31,781 nt of DNA from Candidatus Heimdallarchaeota archaeon (GTDB lineage: Archaea; Asgardarchaeota; Heimdallarchaeia; Heimdallarchaeales; Heimdallarchaeaceae). Below are positions 21,525-30,599 of this stretch, in pieces; the stretch's first letter is position 1; each line of letters begins with the position of its first letter. The stretch covers positions 1 to 31,781 of the forward strand of contig JAEOTK010000128.1 in assembly GCA_016839875.1 (NCBI GenBank), read 5' to 3'. The notes below the pieces were generated by a model. The model saw only the letters and a program-made list of their open reading frames with translations. It was not told the DNA's origin and made no database searches. Made by a program: the position numbers and the translations under genes.

Positions 21525-22472
21525 ATGGTTCATAATCCCTACGATTCAGACGATTCTACTGACGATCCAAAGAAAGCCAAATTAAGAGATCAAGCTCAGC
21601 AGCAGTTTATTGCACAACTTCAACAACGGATAGCAAATCAAACAGCACAAATTGAAGATTTGCATCAACAAATTAGTAATATTCAACAAGGAACATCTCT
21701 AAAAGATCAAGAATTAAAGGACTATTCTTCTCGTGTTGAAGAAGAAAGGATGTGGTTTGAAAGAGATAAGAAAGCAAGAGATGAAAGAGAATATGAATTT
21801 CAGAAACTTCTCAAAGAGAAAGAAGCTGAAATTCAACAATTAAAAAATGCTTCTGCTACAGCTCAAGTTCAAGCAATAGAAACCCAATCTGCACAATCTC
21901 TAGCATCTTCAACAGTGGCTACTCAGGTTAATGATTATATCGAAACACTGATGGCTTACTTCCAAAAACCAACTAATGATAATTTTGTTCTAGCTCTCCA
22001 GAACCTAATTGAATACAGTGGTACAGAGGGTTCAACTGACCAAAGAATTTTAGGTTTTCTTCTAGATGCAGATATGCCAAAAACAGAGGGTGAAATTGCT
22101 CAAAGCTTACTTGTACAACCTCAGGAAGTCAGTAAAGCTATTTTCCGTTTAGAACAAAAAGAAAACATAAAAAAAGTAGGTAGAGGTTATTCTGTTATAT
22201 CATCTGATTTTGCAGAAATGGCAGATATAACACAAAATTGGAGCAGTCTTTCTCCAGAGAAGATATTTGAGAATTTAATGTCAGTTATCTATGTTGAAGC
22301 AGATAAACAAGAATTGATTGTTGCATTTACTAGTGCACGCGATGCTTTAATGGAAATGGGTGTTTTATCTACAATAAAAACACACGAAATGAGTCAAATA
22401 ATAGAGAGATTAAAACGACATCCAATAGATAAAAACGAGCTAGCTGAACTAATCCAAAAATGGAATTCGTAA
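21525..22472 (+). CDS. coiled-coil protein with winged-helix domain, unknown function
   Basis: A 315-residue protein starting at the ATG at 21525, chosen for AAGGTG at 21513-21518; a more distal upstream TTG is less likely. After an acidic start (YDSDDSTDDPKK) comes a long coiled coil (about 18-120, rich in Q, E and K, with many LQQRI/LHQQI heptads) and a linker. A helical region (130-185) and a winged-helix-like segment (DQRILGFLLDADMPKTEGEIAQSLLVQPQEVSKAIFRLEQKENIKKVGRGY, in parts, about 175-225) follow. A helical C-terminal domain ends it. It may be a DNA-binding or architectural protein. I do not recognise a family. It stops one base before the stop of the convergent PIN-domain gene. Confidence 0.8.
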   Translation: MVHNPYDSDDSTDDPKKAKLRDQAQQQFIAQLQQRIANQTAQIEDLHQQISNIQQGTSLKDQELKDYSSRVEEERMWFERDKKARDEREYEFQKLLKEKEAEIQQLKNASATAQVQAIETQSAQSLASSTVATQVNDYIETLMAYFQKPTNDNFVLALQNLIEYSGTEGSTDQRILGFLLDADMPKTEGEIAQSLLVQPQEVSKAIFRLEQKENIKKVGRGYSVISSDFAEMADITQNWSSLSPEKIFENLMSVIYVEADKQELIVAFTSARDALMEMGVLSTIKTHEMSQIIERLKRHPIDKNELAELIQKWNS

Positions 22473-22473
22473 T

Positions 22474-24261
22474 CTAGAGAATGATTTTCATTCCAAAGGG
22501 ACCTCGGAAGATGAACTTTCCTTCCTTTTCTTCTACTTCTACAACTAAATCAACAGGATATCCATCAATTGTGGATTCTTTAGGGATTGATACTTTTACA
22601 TTCCCTTCAAAGATTTTAATTTGCCTACCTGGGCTAACATCATATGAAGAAAATGGGGAATGAAGTAATAGAGCTATACGTGGAGAATAATATGGATTTT
22701 TCAGAAGAATGAAGGGACTAATTTCTCCTTCTTTAACAACAGTTCCGCTGTGGTAGATATAAAACCAATCCTTCAAAACTACAGATAGATTATCAACAGG
22801 AATAAAATCAGAAGTAACCATTCTTTGTAATTCTGTGATGTTCGAATAGGAAATATTTGGTAATTCAAAAACACCTAATTCTTTGAGATCCTCTATACCT
22901 TGGTATATTTCTTCAGTACATCTTTCTTTTATTGAATAATGAAGAATAACCAACAATTCCAATGTATCTTTTGCTGATACTTGATCTTTAAGATTCACTG
23001 CAAGATAATGAGATTGTAGAAGAATCAATAAAGCGTGCTCAAATTGCTTCATTTGAAGAAGAATATAACCAATTTGTATCAATAGGGATATCTCGTCTTT
23101 CCCTTCTAGAGAAGCTCTTTTGTCAATCAAACCACTCTCCATAATTGTTGTTCCAAGAATGATTGCTCTAGTGAGACGAAGTAAGTCTAATCGATCCTGT
23201 TTTTCACACAAAAACAGGAATTTCTCTGAATAATATCCCTTTAATCTCTCATGGTTATCAGTTACCAAGAAGAAGATCATACGGAGGAAATGAAGATCCA
23301 TAAAGATATCAGATACAAGTTTAGGAAATATAGCTGAAACTTCTGTTATTATATTCAGATGTCCTTCTAGTTTTTCGAAATCCAACAAAGTGAATTCAAC
23401 AACACTTAGAAGGAAAAGGATTCGAGCTTTCAAACGAACAGCTAATTCTTCTATATAGCTTTCTTTATCTAATAAAGCAACTCGCAGTTCAATAGACAAA
23501 TCTGATAGAGTCAGATAGGCTTCCTCTAGCTCAAAACGAAGACCTTCGAGGTTTCCATGTTCTAATTGATCAAGGTAATTTGGAAACTCAAATTCTATAT
23601 CATTCATCAATTCAATTAGATTATTCTCCTCTTCAAGCAGATGATAATCCAAGGAGTTTGTTTTTGCTGAAATTTGCTCTGTTTTTGGAATATTCTGAAG
23701 AACATTAATAGCATGTTCTTGAATTTTCTTTATTCTTGTTACAGGATCAAACATCTGCCTCTTTTCAACAGAATGACGAATTTCATCAGATAGGATTGTA
23801 TCATAGATTCTCTCCAAAATACTAATTTGGTTAGAGTCTGTGTTTGTGTTTTTCAGAAGAACTATGAAAGATGAGCTTATGAGAACAGGAATTTTAAGCT
23901 GCTCGCATGTTTTTACTAATTTGAGATCACTTGAAACAACTACTCCATCTATCTTCTCAGCTACAACAATGTTTGATAAATCGTAAATTTGTGGGGAAGT
24001 TTCAAAATCCTCTTCGATTTCATCTTTGTATTCTCTCATATCTTTTATGGGCACTTTGATTATTTTTACTGGATCTTTTATTCTTCTTCTAAGGTACCAT
24101 CTTAATTCCTGAAGTATAAAATTTGAAACATAGAGTTCAACGCCCATTTTGTTAACTATTTCCAAGAACAAATTGAAATCCGAAGGATTTTTTTCAAAAC
24201 CACTAATGAAGAAATTTGTGTCTAAGACATATTTGTTTGATTGTGTGGTCTCAGAATTCAT
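22474..24261 (-). CDS. PIN-domain protein with long helical (TPR-like) region
   Basis: A 595-residue protein from the ATG at 24261. The first 135 residues form a PIN nuclease domain: D14 (YVLDTNFFISGF), E52 (ILQELRWYL), D94 and D112 (VVSSDLKLVK), the four acidic positions expected for Mg-dependent RNA cleavage. Residues about 140-500 are almost all helical and look like degenerate TPR repeats (LLIQIGYILLQMKQFEHALLILLQS, part). The last 80 residues are beta-rich (KIFEGNVKVSIPKESTI, VEVEEKEGKFIF). The target is unknown. The gene overlaps the preceding membrane protein gene by 11 bases (24251-24261), so the two are translated together. A TTG at 24300 is a less likely start. Confidence 0.85.
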   Translation of the reverse strand: MNSETTQSNKYVLDTNFFISGFEKNPSDFNLFLEIVNKMGVELYVSNFILQELRWYLRRRIKDPVKIIKVPIKDMREYKDEIEEDFETSPQIYDLSNIVVAEKIDGVVVSSDLKLVKTCEQLKIPVLISSSFIVLLKNTNTDSNQISILERIYDTILSDEIRHSVEKRQMFDPVTRIKKIQEHAINVLQNIPKTEQISAKTNSLDYHLLEEENNLIELMNDIEFEFPNYLDQLEHGNLEGLRFELEEAYLTLSDLSIELRVALLDKESYIEELAVRLKARILFLLSVVEFTLLDFEKLEGHLNIITEVSAIFPKLVSDIFMDLHFLRMIFFLVTDNHERLKGYYSEKFLFLCEKQDRLDLLRLTRAIILGTTIMESGLIDKRASLEGKDEISLLIQIGYILLQMKQFEHALLILLQSHYLAVNLKDQVSAKDTLELLVILHYSIKERCTEEIYQGIEDLKELGVFELPNISYSNITELQRMVTSDFIPVDNLSVVLKDWFYIYHSGTVVKEGEISPFILLKNPYYSPRIALLLHSPFSSYDVSPGRQIKIFEGNVKVSIPKESTIDGYPVDLVVEVEEKEGKFIFRGPFGMKIIL

Positions 24262-25894
24262 TGTGGATTCTCTTCTTCCTTTTATTTCTATAAATTGCAA
24301 TGGTTAGAATACAATAAAAAATTATCTGCTCAAATACAAAAGGATAACTAGTTTCAACTGTTTCTTGGAAAGAAGGTTTTGTAAGATTATTTGTAGCAGA
24401 TTCAATGTAGAATTCATAGAAGTAATCACTTAGCAACTCCGTATATTGTGGTTCATCAAAGACATAATCATGATAAGCATAGTAGTATTTCTGATATAGA
24501 AGTGAAAACCCTTCAAGTCTTCCTAGATTTGAGTAGGCTAACCATCCAGTAATGTTGATCTGAGATTCTTGGACGAATATTCTAGGTGTAGCAAGTTGTG
24601 TGTTGTTATCTTGTAATGAATAAGATATCTCCCAGATAACATGATGAATAGAATCTATTAATTGATGTTCAACTCTCATGGAAGCATTTTGTAGAGTATA
24701 TATTGATTCTGTAACTCCCGACAAGGTAAACTGATATCCCTGTATTGTATCTTCTAATTGTTGCCATAAACTATCAATTAGAAGAATAATGCCCGTAAAC
24801 CTATCCCATACAGGGTTAACAACTGGATCTATCTGATCCAATACTGAACCGTGAAGTGGGGATGAACTTGTATTTATGTTGTGTTCCCTATCAAATACAA
24901 CCATATTCCAATCTAATTCCAATGCATTTCTAAAAAGTTGATAGCTGACTCCAGGTGTTTGGTTCAACAAGTTTATGAAATCGGTTAAGTCATTAAGCTG
25001 AGTCTCCAGTGAGCTCTGGTACTTATAGAGTTCATAATATGAAGAGCTGTTAGTGATGAAGAATGACGGGTTAGGACCATCAGATGGTGATTTTACTTCT
25101 TCATAATCTATTAGTGAAAGAACTAATGTACTGCTTTTGTCCTCATAAACAAAATGAATTGATAAAGATTTTAGAAGTCCAGAAGATTTTTCCCAAGATG
25201 CTCTTAATGAAATAGAAGTTTCCAATTTTATGTCTAATGATAACATGAAATCGTCATATCCTTGGTTGAAAATATTAATTGAGAAGGATTGGTTTAGCAC
25301 AAGGGCTGTAAATTCTGCTTCGTATCTATTATAATCATCTCCTAAGATTATTGGAAGGAAATTAAGATAATCAGCGTCTTTAATTAACGAAGCAAAATTC
25401 GGTCTGGAAATATTTGAAAAAATCCTTGGTAAGAACATAGATGAATTTCTTGGAAGCTCTGCTTGAATGATTTCTTCTTCAACAGGCTCATAATCAAACC
25501 AAAAAAGCTCTTCTAGAACTTCACTCTTAGTATTAAACTCAACTTCCAGAGGATCGGAGATAATCACATAGTTTTCAAAGATGTATGGGTCAGTATAGAT
25601 TGGAATGAAACTATCTGATTCAATGAGATATATGTCTTGAAGTACGTTAGTTTTTTTATTTTTAAGCAGAACATGAAACTCTCCTCCAGATAGAGAACCT
25701 TTGAAATCAAACCCTAGATCTGTAAAGATGTTATCTAGATTTTCTCCTTGAACAATTTCGTACTTAATATCAAAACCTCTATTACCAAAACTAACTGATC
25801 TGAAGTCAATTGATGCTTTTGGTTTGAGTGAAAAGAAAGGCATAATCAACACTAAAGTCAATAAGATCGTAAGTATGATTTTCTTATTCTTCAT
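24251..25894 (-). CDS. exported membrane-anchored protein, unknown function
   Basis: A 547-residue protein with a signal peptide (1-28: basic start then ILTILLTLVLIMPFF), a roughly 490-residue extracytoplasmic part and one C-terminal transmembrane helix (EQIIFYCILTIAIY, about 522-535) followed by a basic KRKKR tail. The external part is rich in beta strands and aromatic residues, with several N-x-S/T sites (NRS-type and NNT/NTS), fitting a glycosylated archaeal surface protein. No known domain is recognised. It overlaps the upstream RND gene by 11 bases and the PIN gene by 11 bases, with GGTGAG before its ATG. It may be an accessory subunit of the transporter. Confidence 0.82.
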   Translation of the reverse strand: MKNKKIILTILLTLVLIMPFFSLKPKASIDFRSVSFGNRGFDIKYEIVQGENLDNIFTDLGFDFKGSLSGGEFHVLLKNKKTNVLQDIYLIESDSFIPIYTDPYIFENYVIISDPLEVEFNTKSEVLEELFWFDYEPVEEEIIQAELPRNSSMFLPRIFSNISRPNFASLIKDADYLNFLPIILGDDYNRYEAEFTALVLNQSFSINIFNQGYDDFMLSLDIKLETSISLRASWEKSSGLLKSLSIHFVYEDKSSTLVLSLIDYEEVKSPSDGPNPSFFITNSSSYYELYKYQSSLETQLNDLTDFINLLNQTPGVSYQLFRNALELDWNMVVFDREHNINTSSSPLHGSVLDQIDPVVNPVWDRFTGIILLIDSLWQQLEDTIQGYQFTLSGVTESIYTLQNASMRVEHQLIDSIHHVIWEISYSLQDNNTQLATPRIFVQESQINITGWLAYSNLGRLEGFSLLYQKYYYAYHDYVFDEPQYTELLSDYFYEFYIESATNNLTKPSFQETVETSYPFVFEQIIFYCILTIAIYRNKRKKRIHNEF

Positions 25895-28817
25895 CTATCT
25901 CACCCTTTATTTCACTTGTCTCTTTTTTTGATTTAATAGTAACGATAACAGCTGGTGGAACTATGAATAATCTTGATACAAAAACATCAATGAGAATTCC
26001 AATACCCAATCCAAGCCCCAGCTGTTGCATATGGATAGAGGATGTAAATATTAAGCTGAGATAAGTGGCAGCCATTATAATTCCAGCTACTGATATATTG
26101 TGCATTGTCTGCTCAACAGATTGCACTAAAGCCTCCTCTGCACTATCAAATTGGTCCTTTATGTTCAAAAAGATTCCAAGAAACAGAACATCAAAGTCCA
26201 TTCCTAACGCAGTAAGTACAGCATATAGCATTAGAGGTACTACCCAATAAATAGAACCACCGAAGAAAATTAAACTTATCAAACCAAAAATACCTAAACT
26301 TAAACCAAGAGATGCATAAATAGTAATCAGAACGCGAAATGACATGAAAACGTTCCTAAGAAATATTAAAAGTAGAACTATTATTGCTACAGACGCAAAC
26401 AGAAATATCAAGTTAAAATCACTTTTGATATCTAGCTTAGCATCATAAACAATCGGAGCAAAACCAGTAACATAAGTGTTCCATTCTGTTAATTCTCTTT
26501 CATCGAGTTCATTCTTCAAAGTATTTCTAATTGAATCAATTTGATTTTCTAAGTTTTTGTCTCCTTCTATATATTGCGAACCACAAACAACCAAACAAAG
26601 AGTACTCTCTGGCAGAATGTAATTTCTCATGAGAATGTAAGTTTCTTCAAGTAGAAACAGAGAAATATTCTCTATACTCTCATTATATGGTCTTCCAAAG
26701 GGATGACTCAAACCAATGATGTGCGTTACATTCGCTTCCTTTTCGGTTTTTAACATAATATCTAGAAGGATTTCGATTGAATCAAAGTTTAGTGTTTGAT
26801 TTTCAAGCAGAAAACTATCGGAACTTGGCGCTTGAAACAGAATGATTATCTGACTAGTATACTCTGGTCCCATGTGTTCATTGATCACATCCATACCTTG
26901 CCTTGAGTAATAGCTTTTTGGTGCAGAAGAAATCTGAGTGAAATCAGTGGGTATTGCGAAGAAAATTCCTGTTGCTACTATTACAATGATAGCTGCAACA
27001 ATGAGAACTTTCTTAGGATTATTAACCGCTTTTCTGACTTGTTTAATGACTGAAAATTTCTTCTTTTTCTTCTTTTTCCTACGAAGAACAAGCTTCCATT
27101 TTGTTAAGATTTTATCATCTATTAAAATCAAAATTGCAGGAATAAGTGTCAATGAAACAATCATACTTGTGAGAAACCCAATGGCACCTCCAACTCCCAT
27201 ACCTGCTGCAAGTGGAAATCTACTGAACATCAATGCTCCAAAACCGATAGTTAAGGAAATAGCAGAAATAATTATGCTTTTGGAAGTTCTCTTTAGAGTT
27301 AACTTAATAGCACTAAGTCTGTTTTTCTCTGTTTTAAGATTGATGAGATAATCTCCCATCAAGAAGACACAATAATCAGTTGTAGCCCCTAACAAACTCA
27401 CACTCAGAATTATTAGACTAGTAGGATCCAAACCTACTACATATTTGCCCATTAAAATGAAGATTAATCTTGAAAATCCAAAAGCTACAGCAAGTACTAC
27501 TAGCTGTATCAAAGGTAAAATTGGTGATCTATATACTAACAATAGAATTACGACAATTGTAATTATTACTATCATGTCAGTTTTACTTATCTGGTTCTCA
27601 AAATCAAGAGATAATTCTACATCATATAAATCGAGACCTGTTACAGCAAGTTCCAGTGGTGAATAAAATTCTTGCAGCTCTGGGATTATTCTCATAAGCT
27701 CAATGTATGCTGCTCTTCCTTTTTCATTTAGTTGATTAAAAATCATATTGAATGATAAAATAGTTGTATCGGTTTCTCCTGTGGATGAATCAAAATTTGT
27801 GTATCTCAGAAGAAATGCTTCGATGATTTCAGCGGATACTGTTGGGATATCTACATCTCTGTTCAGCAAAGGAAGCAGATAATTGTTCTTAGCTAATACA
27901 TAGCCTTCTATTGATCCATTAAAGAAAACTTCTTGCACAAAATCTATACTGAATGTATCATTAACATTGAAAAGAAAGTCTGTAATTTCAGTGAAAATAT
28001 AATCAGATTCTTGCCATCTTGAACCATTGAATTTGGAAGAAATATCTAGAAGAAGATTGAGTTCTCTAGCATCTTCTGCATAATTACTAAATAATGTTTC
28101 ATTATTGTCAATGATGGTTTTTGATATAGAAAAAACATCCTCAGGAGTAGCTGGAAGGCTTTGATTAGCTTCATGTACAAATACCTCAGAGAAAAGATTG
28201 TAGAATTCATCTACTTGAGGAATGTAACGAGATTCATTATTATCATTTAATAGAATTTCAACGTAATTCACTGTTTGTTGAAGTGCTAATTCTGTAGCTA
28301 ATTCTACATCGCTTGTAATATTATACCGATCTATCCAATCAATACTAAAATAATTCAATCCTCCCCAAATATAATGAATAGAAGCAAAAGACATTTGCGT
28401 AGCAAACCACTGTAGAGCTAAAATAGATCTAAGCATATTGTCAGCATCATCAAATAATGAGGAATAAGGCTGTTTCGCTGATAAATAGGGCCCTATCTTT
28501 GGATTATGCGTGATATTGTTGATAATTTGTGTAAGAGTGGATTTAATATCTTCAGTTAAAATGCTGCCATTAGGATTGTGAATTACAATTTGAAAAGTAT
28601 CAGACGTTTCGCTATAAGATGATATTATGTCATTACCAATTATTGACTCAGGGTATCTTGGGGGAAAAATAGTCGTTGCTTCATCTTCCAGATAATCTGT
28701 AACATTAAAAATTCGATTGATATTTATTGAGACAATCAACAACCAAAAGAGAATTACACTAATAGCAACTATTTTTGGTTTTTTCAAAAGCTTGTCCCAA
28801 ATTTTCACATCTATCAA
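25884..28817 (-). CDS. RND/MMPL-superfamily membrane transporter
   Basis: A 977-residue polytopic membrane protein of the MMPL/HAE3 branch of RND transporters. TM1 (about 15-33) is followed by a large external loop (35-410), a five-helix block (413-570) carrying the GATTDY motif (D481-Y482), and a lysine-rich cytosolic linker (KWKLVLRRKKKKKKK). TM7 (about 600-625) is followed by a second external loop, then the second helix block (about 785-965) with GMDFD (D874, D876). These acidic residues fit the proton relay of the family. It probably moves lipids or other hydrophobic molecules. The start is uncertain: TTG at 28817 or GTG at 28808. A TATA-like TTATAA at about 28837-28842 would give an almost leaderless mRNA. 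It heads a three-gene overlapping operon. Confidence 0.9.
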   Translation of the reverse strand: MIDVKIWDKLLKKPKIVAISVILFWLLIVSININRIFNVTDYLEDEATTIFPPRYPESIIGNDIISSYSETSDTFQIVIHNPNGSILTEDIKSTLTQIINNITHNPKIGPYLSAKQPYSSLFDDADNMLRSILALQWFATQMSFASIHYIWGGLNYFSIDWIDRYNITSDVELATELALQQTVNYVEILLNDNNESRYIPQVDEFYNLFSEVFVHEANQSLPATPEDVFSISKTIIDNNETLFSNYAEDARELNLLLDISSKFNGSRWQESDYIFTEITDFLFNVNDTFSIDFVQEVFFNGSIEGYVLAKNNYLLPLLNRDVDIPTVSAEIIEAFLLRYTNFDSSTGETDTTILSFNMIFNQLNEKGRAAYIELMRIIPELQEFYSPLELAVTGLDLYDVELSLDFENQISKTDMIVIITIVVILLLVYRSPILPLIQLVVLAVAFGFSRLIFILMGKYVVGLDPTSLIILSVSLLGATTDYCVFLMGDYLINLKTEKNRLSAIKLTLKRTSKSIIISAISLTIGFGALMFSRFPLAAGMGVGGAIGFLTSMIVSLTLIPAILILIDDKILTKWKLVLRRKKKKKKKFSVIKQVRKAVNNPKKVLIVAAIIVIVATGIFFAIPTDFTQISSAPKSYYSRQGMDVINEHMGPEYTSQIIILFQAPSSDSFLLENQTLNFDSIEILLDIMLKTEKEANVTHIIGLSHPFGRPYNESIENISLFLLEETYILMRNYILPESTLCLVVCGSQYIEGDKNLENQIDSIRNTLKNELDERELTEWNTYVTGFAPIVYDAKLDIKSDFNLIFLFASVAIIVLLLIFLRNVFMSFRVLITIYASLGLSLGIFGLISLIFFGGSIYWVVPLMLYAVLTALGMDFDVLFLGIFLNIKDQFDSAEEALVQSVEQTMHNISVAGIIMAATYLSLIFTSSIHMQQLGLGLGIGILIDVFVSRLFIVPPAVIVTIKSKKETSEIKGEIDEE

Positions 28818-28967
28818 TTATTTATCTACAATTATTCCTTATAATCTTATTTCTAATTCTCAAGCCTAATAATAGTATTTTATGACAAAGGAATACCGAG
28901 TAATTTAAAAACAAGAGTTTAATTGGAAGCTTAGGAAAAATTAGTTGGCGGAAAATCTGTGGTATAA

Positions 28968-29633
28968 ATGGGGAATGATAAAAAACAAAAGAAGCTTCAT
29001 GAGGATGAAAGTATAGTCTACTTGGCCGATACTTCAGAAAAAACAGTTATTATTCGATCGATGGAATTGATGATAGACAATCTTTTGACAAATGTAAGTC
29101 ACATGAAAGAACACTATGAATATGTTCAACAAGTTAGAGATAGACTAATGGATGATATTCAGAAAAAAAAGCGGATATATATTTTAGCAAGTGGTCGAAG
29201 CGCTATGGTTGGACAAATGTTTCAAACACGTTTAGAGCACTTCGGAGTCGAATGTCGTTTTATTACCAATACACGTTCTGTACCAAGGTTAAGAGAAGGA
29301 GATACGATAATTGTAATCAGTGGTTCAGGAACAACCCCAATAGTAAAAGCAATGTTTGAAACGTATCTAATCTATAATCCCTTTGCAATCGTTCTTACAA
29401 GTTATCCTCAAAGTGTTATAGGTCGTCTTGGAGATGTTACTGTGAAACTGAAAGGAAGAACAAAGGCAGATTTAGAAAGAAGAGACAAAGGTCTGGATAG
29501 TACTTTAGCTCCTGAGGGAACTGCATTCGAACAAGCAGCACTTGCGTTTTTGGACGGAATTGTAGCAGAATTAGCTGTTTCGCTTCACCGTGATGAACAA
29601 AGTTTACTAGATGAACATAATCAAGGTTTATAA
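28968..29633 (+). CDS. SIS-domain phosphosugar isomerase (6-phospho-3-hexuloisomerase-like)
   Basis: A 221-residue single SIS-domain protein. It has the phosphosugar-binding strand IYILASGRSAMVGQMFQTRLEHFG (about 63-86, part), the ISGSGTTPIVKAMFE loop, and the C-terminal APEGTAFEQAALAFLDGIVAEL, which corresponds to the PxGTxFE block holding the catalytic Glu of 6-phospho-3-hexuloisomerase. That enzyme interconverts hexulose-6-phosphate and fructose-6-phosphate in the archaeal ribulose monophosphate route to pentoses. The N-terminus is about 30 residues longer than typical HxlB. No hexulose-phosphate synthase gene is adjacent, so an isomerase of other sugar phosphates (KpsF-like) remains possible. 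A TATA-like AATTTAAA lies about 65 bases upstream. Confidence 0.83.
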   Translation: MGNDKKQKKLHEDESIVYLADTSEKTVIIRSMELMIDNLLTNVSHMKEHYEYVQQVRDRLMDDIQKKKRIYILASGRSAMVGQMFQTRLEHFGVECRFITNTRSVPRLREGDTIIVISGSGTTPIVKAMFETYLIYNPFAIVLTSYPQSVIGRLGDVTVKLKGRTKADLERRDKGLDSTLAPEGTAFEQAALAFLDGIVAELAVSLHRDEQSLLDEHNQGL

Positions 29634-29648
29634 CAGAATATTTGAATG

Positions 29649-29671
29649 GGGTTTTTTTATAAAAAAAACCC
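29649..29671 (+). terminator. hairpin terminator after the SIS gene
   Basis: GGGTTTTTTT (29649-29658) and AAAAAAACCC (29662-29671) form a perfect 10-bp inverted repeat with a 3-base loop, 15 bases after the stop codon. The T7 run on the plus strand suits archaeal termination, and the symmetric A/T arms could end transcripts from both directions. Only plus-strand genes flank it here. Confidence 0.6.
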
Positions 29672-29743
29672 GCTTTATATGAGATTATGGTAAAGTTTAA
29701 TAGGTTTCTCTACATAGAAGACATATAATTCAACCATAAAAAA

Positions 29744-29761
29744 GATTTTATAAATAAAATC
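29744..29761 (+). promoter_or_regulatory. palindromic TATA promoter of the GTPase gene
   Basis: GATTTTAT-AA-ATAAAATC (29744-29761) is a perfect 8-bp inverted repeat centred on a canonical TATA box, about 45-60 bases before the ATG at 29806. A possible weak ribosome binding site GGCGG lies near 29790. The symmetry may be a by-product of AT richness or may mark an operator overlapping the TATA box. Confidence 0.5.
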
Positions 29762-29805
29762 AAAAAATCTACTATAATTAAAACAATCTGGCGGCTAGTA
29801 AAACC

Positions 29806-30573
29806 ATGTCGAGTAAACTCACAATCAAAGATATTTTCAAAGTTGATGGTTCAGGTGTTCCATATCTGAAACTAGTTATCTATGGACCTTCTCTAGCAGG
29901 TAAAACAAGTATGCTAACAGTTTATAATGTTCTAAGAAAAGTAGAAGATCCACAAACAATCTATTCATCACTGAAGAAAATTGATGACCCCAGCGGTAGA
30001 ACTATTTTTTATGACCAAAGTACTTTCGAATTACCTAAAGGACAAGGTGTGAGTGTTCCTAAATTAAGATATCAAGTATGGACAGTTGCTGGTCAAAAGC
30101 GACATTATATTCAAAGGAAGGTTGTTCTAGAAGGAGCAGATGGTTTAATTTTTATGTTTGATCCAAGTAAAAACATGTGGGAAGACAATGTTGAAAGCAT
30201 AACAGAACTTCTATCTCTAAAAGGAGATACACTTGGAAAATCACTTCCATTTTTGATAGTTCTCAATAAAATAGATCTTCCTGCAGAAGAACGCACTCCT
30301 ACAGATAAGTTTCTGGAACTACTTATGGAAAAGAATCTTTCAAGTAACAAAGGTGATGCATACATGAGAGTAATTGAAACATCTTGTCTTCAAGCTCGAA
30401 ATGAATTAATGACCTTGTTGCGCAGCCCTGATATAAAATCGAAATTGGATGAATATGGGAGATTAAAGAAAGGTGAAAGACCATTGAGTGTTCAAAAAGT
30501 CTCTCAACCAATAGAACAATTAACAAGAGAGATTATTATGAATCGAGTACAAACTGCCAAAGGCGGAGAGTAA
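29806..30573 (+). CDS. MglA/Arf-like small GTPase
   Basis: A 255-residue Ras-superfamily GTPase. The P-loop is GPSLAGKTS (27-35), switch I contains SGRTIFYD with Thr66, G3 reads WTVAGQ (92-97) and G4 is NKID (154-157); ETSCLQA is the likely G5. In G3 the usual DxxGQ Asp is replaced by Thr, as in bacterial and archaeal MglA proteins (TVPGQ), which supports the MglA group over Rab or Arf proper. Gln97 is kept. A roughly 60-residue charged C-terminal extension after the G domain has no prenylation-type CaaX. MglA-like and other small GTPases are expanded in Asgard archaea. The nuclease-like gene follows after 26 bases and is probably co-transcribed. Confidence 0.92.
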   Translation: MSSKLTIKDIFKVDGSGVPYLKLVIYGPSLAGKTSMLTVYNVLRKVEDPQTIYSSLKKIDDPSGRTIFYDQSTFELPKGQGVSVPKLRYQVWTVAGQKRHYIQRKVVLEGADGLIFMFDPSKNMWEDNVESITELLSLKGDTLGKSLPFLIVLNKIDLPAEERTPTDKFLELLMEKNLSSNKGDAYMRVIETSCLQARNELMTLLRSPDIKSKLDEYGRLKKGERPLSVQKVSQPIEQLTREIIMNRVQTAKGGE

Positions 30574-30599
30574 ATAATCAATAATCTCGAGGGAGAAAT

